NCBI GenBank assembly: GCA_013359265.1
Contig: JABWCD010000010.1
Location: 62,001-126,000 of the forward strand
Reading direction: 5' to 3'
Source of the DNA: Candidatus Hydrogenedentota bacterium
GTDB taxonomy: Bacteria; Hydrogenedentota; Hydrogenedentia; Hydrogenedentales; SLHB01
Length of the DNA: 64,000 nt
Below are positions 58,449-64,000 of this stretch, in pieces. The notes below the pieces were generated by a model that saw only the letters and a program-made list of their open reading frames with translations, was not told the origin of the DNA and made no database searches. Both the position numbers and the translations under genes were made by a program. How positions within the stretch are numbered: position 1 is the first letter of the stretch; every line of letters begins with the position of its first letter.

Positions 58449-59365
58449 TGCCGCGTCTTGTCATCGGGTCGCGCGGCAGCAACCTTGCGTTGACGCAGTC
58501 GAAGGCTGTCGGCGAAATGCTTCGCGCGGCAATCCCGGGACTGGAAGTCGCAATCGAAATCATTCATACCCAGGGAGACAAGATACTCGACGCGCCGCTG
58601 TCGCAAATCGGCGGCAAGGGTCTCTTCACGCGCGAACTCGAAATTGCGTTGATGGATGGCCGCATCGATCTTGCCGTTCATAGTCTGAAAGACCTGCCGA
58701 CCGAACTCCCCGATGGACTTGCGTTGGGGTGCGTTCCCGAACGCGAAGACCCGCATGACGTATTCGTGTCGACAAGGTACGATTCGCTCGACGCGCTTCC
58801 CGATGGCGCGACGATCGGGACGTCGAGCCTGCGGCGCCGCGCGCAACTGTTGGCGTACCGGCCCGATGTGAACGTCGTCGATCTGCGGGGGAACGTAGAG
58901 ACGCGCATTCGCAAGGTCACCGACGGACATATCGACGGCACGATTCTCGCCCGCGCGGGCATTGTGCGCATAGGCCGGGCAGAGGCCATTCGTTCGACGA
59001 TTCCCGAAAGCGTCATGATTCCCGCGACGGCGCAAGGCGCGCTCGGGATCGAGATACGCGGGGGCGACGCGCGCGTCGAGGAGATTGTGTCGCGCATACG
59101 AGACGAGCGTGCGACCACGGAAGTAACAGCCGAACGTGCGTGCCTCGGCGCGCTCGAAGGCGGATGCCAGGTCCCCATCGGGACACTTGCGCGTCAGCAC
59201 GGCGCGTCCATTACGCTGGTTGCGTGTGTGTGCAGCCTTGATGGCAAGAAAGTGTTGCGCACCGAGATCAGCGGCCCGATTGGCGAAGCCGCGGCGTTGG
59301 GCGCGAGCGCCGCGGAAACGCTGTGCGAAATGGGCGCGGCGGACATCATCGCGGCAATCCGATGA
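58448..59365 (+). CDS. hemC: Porphobilinogen deaminase
   Basis: Polymerises four porphobilinogen molecules into hydroxymethylbilane. 305 aa starting MPRLVIGSRGSNLALTQSKA. The dipyrromethane-cofactor cysteine is in ALEGGCQVPIG near residue 240, with catalytic Asp and arginines in DLAVHSLKDLPTELPDG and TSSLRRRAQLL. Coupled to hemA by a one-base overlap and to the next gene by ATGA. Confidence 0.94.
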   Translation: MPRLVIGSRGSNLALTQSKAVGEMLRAAIPGLEVAIEIIHTQGDKILDAPLSQIGGKGLFTRELEIALMDGRIDLAVHSLKDLPTELPDGLALGCVPEREDPHDVFVSTRYDSLDALPDGATIGTSSLRRRAQLLAYRPDVNVVDLRGNVETRIRKVTDGHIDGTILARAGIVRIGRAEAIRSTIPESVMIPATAQGALGIEIRGGDARVEEIVSRIRDERATTEVTAERACLGALEGGCQVPIGTLARQHGASITLVACVCSLDGKKVLRTEISGPIGEAAALGASAAETLCEMGAADIIAAIR

Positions 59366-60882
59366 GCGATTCGCACGGCAAGGTTTATCTTGTGGGCGCT
59401 GGCCCGGGCGATGTTGGTCTCATCACGGTGCGCGGCCGCGAATGCCTCGAACACGCGGACGTTGTCATCTATGACTCGCTCGCAAACCCCGCGCTGCTCG
59501 AGTTCGCTCCAAATGCGGAGCACATTTTTGCGGGTAAAGCGACCGAGAAGCACACGCTGACGCAACCGGAGATCAACGCGCTGCTCGTCGATCGCGCGCG
59601 CCGCGGCAAGCGCGTTGTGCGGCTCAAAGGCGGCGACCCATTCGTGTTCGGGCGCGGCGGAGAGGAGGCCATGGCCCTTGCGGCCGAGGGCGTCCCGTTT
59701 GAGGTTGTGCCCGGCGTGACGGCGGGCATCGCGGTGCCCGCATACGCGGGCATTCCGGTGACACATCGCGGCGCGTCGATCAGTGTGACCCTCATCACGG
59801 GTCACGATGAACAAGCGCTCGAATCCGGCGAGATCGATCCCGCGAGCATTGGGCTGCGGGGGACGCTTGTCTTCTATATGGGCGTGAAGAACCTCCCGAT
59901 CGTTGCCGCCAAGCTGGTGGCGTTGGGCCGCGATCCGAATACGCCGGTCGCCGTTGTATCGCAGGGAACGCACCCCAGCCAGCGCACCGTCGTCGGCACG
60001 CTTGCCGACATTCACGAGTTGTGCCGGCGCGAGAACATTGTGCCGCCCGCCGTTGTGGTCATCGGGGAAGTCGCCGCGCTTCACGATCGCTTGACATGGT
60101 TCGAGAGTCTGCCTCTGTTCGGAAAACGCATCGTCGTGACGCGGGCGCGCAACCAGGCCGGCGAACTGGTCCGGCAGTTGCACGATTTGGGCGCGGACAT
60201 CTTCGAGTTCCCGACGATCGAAGTGGAGCCCGCCAAGATTGAAGAACCCTTCGGCGAAATCGGCGAATACGACTGGATCATTCTGACGAGTGTGAACGGC
60301 GTCGAAATGCTTTTCGAGCGGCTGGAGGAGGCGGGCAAGGACGCGCGCGACCTGGCCGGCGTGAAGCTCTGCGTCATCGGGTCGGCGACCGCCGAGGCGC
60401 TGCGCAAGCGCTTCCTGCGGGTGGACCTGATGCCGGAGAAGTACGTCGCAGAGGACCTCATGGCCGCGTTGATCGAACGCGAGCCGGCACTCGAAGGGAA
60501 GCGATTCCTGCTGCCGCGCGCGGATATCGCCCGCGGTTTCCTGCCTGAAGAATTGCGCAAGCGCGGGGCATACGTGAAGGAACTCGTGGCGTACCGCACC
60601 GTCGCCCCGCGTTCGTCGGACGAACGCGCGGACGCGCTCATCGCGTATAGGCCCGATCTGGTTACGTTTACCAGTTCCTCGACAGCGCGCAATTTTCACG
60701 ACATGCTCGGGCCGGAGCGCATCGGGATAGTGAAGCAGACGGCGGCGTTCGCCTCGATCGGCCCAATAGCGGCCAAAACGGCGGAAGATTTGGGCATGCA
60801 TGTTAGAATCCAACCGGACACGCACGATATTCCGCATTTAGTGGATGCAATCGTCGCGGGAATTGGGCGCCAATCCGGATAG
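59362..60882 (+). CDS. cobA-hemD: Fused uroporphyrinogen-III C-methyltransferase / uroporphyrinogen-III synthase
   Basis: 506 aa. The N-terminal ~245 residues are a SUMT/CobA domain (KVYLVGAGPGDVGLITVRG, VVRLKGGDPFVFGRGGEEA, AYAGIPVTHRG), which uses SAM to make precorrin-2. The rest is HemD (KRIVVTRARNQAGELVRQL, YVKELVAYRTVAP), which cyclises hydroxymethylbilane. The fusion is known in several phyla. It overlaps hemC (ATGA) and would let one polypeptide serve both haem and sirohaem or cobamide branches. Confidence 0.92.
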   Translation: MSDSHGKVYLVGAGPGDVGLITVRGRECLEHADVVIYDSLANPALLEFAPNAEHIFAGKATEKHTLTQPEINALLVDRARRGKRVVRLKGGDPFVFGRGGEEAMALAAEGVPFEVVPGVTAGIAVPAYAGIPVTHRGASISVTLITGHDEQALESGEIDPASIGLRGTLVFYMGVKNLPIVAAKLVALGRDPNTPVAVVSQGTHPSQRTVVGTLADIHELCRRENIVPPAVVVIGEVAALHDRLTWFESLPLFGKRIVVTRARNQAGELVRQLHDLGADIFEFPTIEVEPAKIEEPFGEIGEYDWIILTSVNGVEMLFERLEEAGKDARDLAGVKLCVIGSATAEALRKRFLRVDLMPEKYVAEDLMAALIEREPALEGKRFLLPRADIARGFLPEELRKRGAYVKELVAYRTVAPRSSDERADALIAYRPDLVTFTSSSTARNFHDMLGPERIGIVKQTAAFASIGPIAAKTAEDLGMHVRIQPDTHDIPHLVDAIVAGIGRQSG

Positions 60883-60907
60883 TAGACGAACAGAAGGGGA
60901 TGTAACA

Positions 60908-61900
60908 GTGGGCTTTCCGCAGACCCGAATGCGGCGGTTGCGCGCGACGCCGGCACTGCGCCGCATGACGCGCGAGACGACGTTGTCTGTCGACGATCTC
61001 ATTATGCCGCTGTTCGTGCGGCCCGGAAGCGGTGTGCGCAATCCCATCGCGTCGATGCCCGGGAACTTTCAGTTCTCGGTTGATACGCTCGTGGAAGAAA
61101 TAAAGACGCTCGCCGATCTAGGCGTGCCCGCGATCATTCTGTTCGGCATTCCGGAATCGAAGGACCCCTTGGGCACCGGCGCGTACATTCACGACGCAAT
61201 CGTGTGCAAGGCGGTCGAAGCGATCAAGAAAGCGGGCGTCGATATCTGCGTGATTACGGATGTGTGCATGTGCGAATACACCGATCACGGGCACTGCGGC
61301 ACCTTGAAAACGAATCGTCACGGCGTGCGCGATGTCGACAACGACGCGACGCTCGGCCTGCTCGTCAAGGAGGCGCTGGCCCATGCCCGCGCGGGCGCGG
61401 ACATGGTCGCGCCATCGGACATGATGGACGGCCGAGTCGGCGCGATTCGCAAGGGACTGGACGAGGCCGGGTTCACCGATCTGCCCATCATGGCCTACAG
61501 CGCAAAGTACGCTTCCGCGTTTTACGGTCCGTTCCGCGACGCCGCGGAATCGCCCCCGCAGTTTGGGGACCGTTCGTCGTACCAAATGGACCCGGCCAAC
61601 GCGCGCGAGGCCATGCGGGAAATTGCACTCGACATCGAGGAAGGCGCGGACATTATCATGGTAAAGCCCGCGTTGCCGTATCTGGATATCGTGCGCGCGG
61701 CGTCGGACCGGTTCGACGTGCCCATCGCCGCGTACAACGTGTCCGGCGAATTCTCGATCCTCAAGGCGGCGGCTGAACGCGGATGGATTGACGAGAAACG
61801 CGCCGCGCTCGAATCGCTTACGTCCATTCGCCGCGCCGGCGCGAAAATGATCCTTACGTATTGGGCGAAAGACGCGGCAAAATGGCTGGCAACACGTTGA
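60908..61900 (+). CDS. hemB: Delta-aminolevulinic acid dehydratase
   Basis: Condenses two 5-aminolevulinate molecules to porphobilinogen. 330 aa from GTG 60908, preceded by AAGGGG; a longer open frame from 60845 has no such site. The zinc-type cysteine cluster is in ITDVCMCEYTDHGHCGTL, and Schiff-base lysines are in YSAKYASAFYGPFRDAA and IMVKPALPYLDI. Last gene of the haem operon. Confidence 0.93.
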   Translation: MGFPQTRMRRLRATPALRRMTRETTLSVDDLIMPLFVRPGSGVRNPIASMPGNFQFSVDTLVEEIKTLADLGVPAIILFGIPESKDPLGTGAYIHDAIVCKAVEAIKKAGVDICVITDVCMCEYTDHGHCGTLKTNRHGVRDVDNDATLGLLVKEALAHARAGADMVAPSDMMDGRVGAIRKGLDEAGFTDLPIMAYSAKYASAFYGPFRDAAESPPQFGDRSSYQMDPANAREAMREIALDIEEGADIIMVKPALPYLDIVRAASDRFDVPIAAYNVSGEFSILKAAAERGWIDEKRAALESLTSIRRAGAKMILTYWAKDAAKWLATR

Positions 61901-61926
61901 CGGAAACGAAGAGGAGTCCCCGTTCC

Positions 61927-62082
61927 ATGCGTAAACGTCCTCACCGCCCCGCACCGGCGCAGCAACTGCCTGACCTGACCAATCTCCTGATACTGGCGCA
62001 GATACTCTCGCTCATAGGCAACGCCCTGCGCAACGGGGTCGGGCGCTTCCTCGATTTCATCATTCTCCTGTTCAGTCTGTAA
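61927..62082 (+). CDS. Small hydrophobic protein downstream of hemB
   Basis: 51 aa, MRKRPHRPAPAQQLPDLTNL, then one long hydrophobic stretch (ILAQILSLIGNALRNGVGRFLDFIILLFSL as a region). GAGGAG lies 10 bases before the ATG. An amphipathic or membrane peptide of unknown role, probably translated with the haem operon. Confidence 0.5.
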   Translation: MRKRPHRPAPAQQLPDLTNLLILAQILSLIGNALRNGVGRFLDFIILLFSL

Positions 62083-62308
62083 ACCACCGGGGGCGTGGCC
62101 GGCGGCGGAGTTGTCGGCGAGCGCGTGCGACCGTCTGAAAACCAGTATTTTTTCTTCCAGTCTGCTATACTGTTTTTTGGCGTCGGCGCGTCGGGGGACA
62201 TGCCGGCCCGCACATTGTACGTCGGGGGGTAACAGGCCGCCGCGCGGCCCGCGTTAACTTCCGCTTCATAATCGACCGTAGTCACACACCAGAGGGGGAA
62301 TTCTGGTC

Positions 62309-63139
62309 ATGGCAAGTATCGGCATTGGCATCAACCTTGAGTTTGTTCGACACGAGGACAAACCGTTCGAATGGGGCGTCGACAAGGCCGCGGAACTCGG
62401 CTACGAGTACGTCGAGCCGATGGTGCACCTCGGCCGCGAATTATTGAGCGAAGCGGGTTACTTTCACAGCGTCTCGATGTACGACGATCCCTATCGGGTC
62501 AAGCGCGCCTGCGAGAAAGCGGGCGTGAAATTGTCGGGTTTCAGCGCGCACTGTCCGTTGTGCAAACCGGAAATAAGCACGGAATACCTCAAGCAGGCTA
62601 TCCGCTTTGCGGCGGAAGCGGGCGCGCCGGTCTGCAATACGGACGAAGGTCCAAAGCCAAAGTGGACCACTATCGAAGAAGATCACACGCTGATGCGCTA
62701 CGTATTGCGGGAAGCGAGTTATGTCGCCGAAGCGCGCGGCATCTTCATCGGCATTGAGCCGCACCAGCAGTACTCGAAACATCCCGACGGCCTCGACCGC
62801 ATTTACAACCTCGTCGATAGCCCGGCCATTGGCATTAATTTCGATACCGGCAACAGCTATCTCTGCGGGCACGATCCGTACGCGTGGCTGGAGCGCGTGA
62901 AAGACCGTCTCGTCCACCTGCATGCGAAAGACATTTCGGTTCAACAGTCCGATACCGAGCGCGGCAAAGTCACGGGCACGCCCGTGGGCTGTGCCTGCGG
63001 CGACGGCGTCATCGATTGGAAACGCGTGATCGATATCGTGAAGACGGCACCGCGCGACATTGTGTTGTCCGTTGAGTGCGGAACGGTCGAGCAAGGAAAG
63101 CGCAGCATCGCGCATTTAAGATCACTGCTACACTCATAA
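62309..63139 (+). CDS. Sugar phosphate isomerase/epimerase (xylose isomerase-like TIM barrel)
   Basis: 276 aa. ASIGIGINLEFVRHEDKPFEW and the barrel landmarks VKLSGFSAHCPLC, GIFIGIEPHQQYSKHPDG, GINFDTGNSYLCGHDPYAW, VHLHAKDIS match the AP endonuclease 2/xylose isomerase family with its Glu, Asp, His, Glu metal site. Substrate unknown. It precedes the PmoA-like gene, and both types often sit in sugar-utilisation clusters of related bacteria. GAGGGGG before ATG. Confidence 0.88.
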   Translation: MASIGIGINLEFVRHEDKPFEWGVDKAAELGYEYVEPMVHLGRELLSEAGYFHSVSMYDDPYRVKRACEKAGVKLSGFSAHCPLCKPEISTEYLKQAIRFAAEAGAPVCNTDEGPKPKWTTIEEDHTLMRYVLREASYVAEARGIFIGIEPHQQYSKHPDGLDRIYNLVDSPAIGINFDTGNSYLCGHDPYAWLERVKDRLVHLHAKDISVQQSDTERGKVTGTPVGCACGDGVIDWKRVIDIVKTAPRDIVLSVECGTVEQGKRSIAHLRSLLHS

Positions 63140-63152
63140 TAAGGAGAGCACA

Positions 63153-64000
63153 ATGCGCTTTACTCTGCGTTTTGGTATTGCGATCGGCAACGTACTGCTT
63201 TGTACGGCGACAAGCGCGTTTGCGGCAGAGAGTGGCTTTGATTGCGCGGACGAGCGTGGCCGGCTGACTGTGTTAGTGGGCAAAACGCCTAAGCTAACCT
63301 GGCGATACGAACCCAGAGCAGTCGATGTTGAGACAACGAATTTTTCCTTATTCACGCCTCCAGCGTTCAAACCTTACGTGGAAGCGCTTTATACACCCTC
63401 GGGCGTCAACATACTCCGCGATTCGCCTGAAGACCACAAACATCACCACGGGCTTATGTTTGCGGTCGCCGTTGATGGGACGAACTTCTGGGAAGAGGCG
63501 GAGGGCCATGGGGAACAAGCGACACAGGGGCATCAATTCGAGCTTTTTGGTGATCGTCAAGCAGTTGGTGATGCAACGCTGACGGAGAAAATCGAATGGA
63601 AGTCGCCGACCGGCGACATTGCGGTGGAGGAAGATCGAACAGTTGTCCTGCACAGACCCGCAGGTCTGGTCCCTACGCTGCTGACCTGGAAGTCCTCCTT
63701 GTACGGTTCTCAGGGCAAACCCGGGCCCACGTTCACCGGCACAAAATACAACGGTCTCGGCATGAGGTTTCTCGAATCGATGGACAAGGGTGGTACCTTC
63801 TTCAATGCGGACGGGGGGACGGGGGTGGCGGGGACTGCCATCGTGAAATCGACGTGGTGCGCGTATTCCGCGAATGCGGATGGCAAGCCGGTAACGGTGG
63901 CAATGTTCGACCATCCCACAAACGAGCGGCACCCCGCGACGTGGTACACGATGGACACGCCATTTGCGTACTTGTCCGCCACGCTCGCGCTCGACAAGGA
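63153..64000 (+). CDS. PmoA-like (DUF6807) secreted protein, 3' truncated
   Basis: The window ends in this gene; 282 codons are visible with no stop. A signal peptide (RFTLRFGIAIGNVLLCTATSAFAAES) leads into the PmoA/DUF6807 fold, marked by EDHKHHHGLMFAVAVDGTNFWEE and TKYNGLGMRFLES. Function not known; such proteins accompany sugar-related isomerases, like the gene 13 bp upstream. AAGGAG lies before the ATG at 63153. Confidence 0.82.
   Translation, partial: MRFTLRFGIAIGNVLLCTATSAFAAESGFDCADERGRLTVLVGKTPKLTWRYEPRAVDVETTNFSLFTPPAFKPYVEALYTPSGVNILRDSPEDHKHHHGLMFAVAVDGTNFWEEAEGHGEQATQGHQFELFGDRQAVGDATLTEKIEWKSPTGDIAVEEDRTVVLHRPAGLVPTLLTWKSSLYGSQGKPGPTFTGTKYNGLGMRFLESMDKGGTFFNADGGTGVAGTAIVKSTWCAYSANADGKPVTVAMFDHPTNERHPATWYTMDTPFAYLSATLALDK

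Noticed and set aside
1-64000. tRNA, rRNA, tmRNA, RNase P RNA and SRP RNA
   Set aside because: I looked in the gaps for conserved signatures and saw none; a covariance-model scan was not possible here.

Overview
The window is a GC-rich (roughly 60%), densely packed bacterial chromosome segment. It has no rRNA, tRNA, CRISPR array, prophage or plasmid replication module that I can see. The gene content suggests a Planctomycetes/Hydrogenedentes-like (PVC-neighbouring or candidate-phylum) Gram-negative bacterium. This is inferred from the mix of a Tat-exported DUF1501 protein, an HzsA-like PD40/c-type haem protein, DUF4838 and PKD/GH-like secreted proteins, a PmoA-like (DUF6807) protein, SUMF1-type proteins, flagellin and type IV pilus parts. 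No marker gene fixes the taxonomy.

Layout. 1-10 kb: the 3' end of a 2-oxoacid:ferredoxin oxidoreductase beta subunit, a secreted NEW3-like protein, a cysteine desulfurase, a large secreted PD40/di-haem protein, and a Wzm/Wzt-type ABC exporter whose ATPase carries a duplicated C-terminal domain. 10-20 kb: a radical SAM protein, a frameshifted REP-associated transposase (RAYT) between 58-bp inverted repeats and inside a 35-bp direct duplication of the radical SAM 3' end, a CBS-containing site-2 protease, a PilZ / membrane protein / pseudopilin operon, a sialidase-like protein, a TauE exporter, 236-bp tandem repeats and a ketopantoate reductase. 20-31 kb: two tandem SUMF1-like lipoproteins in exact 1243-bp register with the upstream acyl-CoA dehydrogenase, all three sharing the same 3'-terminal sequence; then DUF1015, a lipoprotein, a PilT-like ATPase, a zinc-ribbon/phytanoyl-dioxygenase pair and several very small proteins. 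31-48 kb: DUF4838 protein, a PIN-type toxin-antitoxin pair overlapping a 50-aa ORF and DUF1501, brnTA with a consensus promoter and operator, PilC, Tat-exported superoxide dismutase, a 964-aa PKD/GH-like surface protein, flagellin, DUF72, a GT-C-like membrane protein, CDGSH, dienelactone hydrolase and a second PIN module. 48-64 kb: valS, a site-2 protease, an HU-like protein, agmatine-to-putrescine genes (aguA-aguB) with a transporter, a tightly coupled haem operon (ccsA/hemX-like, hemA, hemC, cobA-hemD fusion, hemB), a sugar isomerase and a truncated PmoA-like gene.

How genes work together. The haem operon supplies every step from glutamyl-tRNA to uroporphyrinogen III (apart from hemL) plus a membrane partner. 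AguA and AguB convert agmatine to N-carbamoylputrescine and then putrescine. Three toxin-antitoxin loci and several intergenic repeat families mark the accessory parts. The most unusual structures are the RAYT cassette, the 1243-bp register of the SUMF1-like genes, the ATGA-chained PIN/DUF1501 cassette and the brnTA promoter, which predicts a leaderless mRNA.
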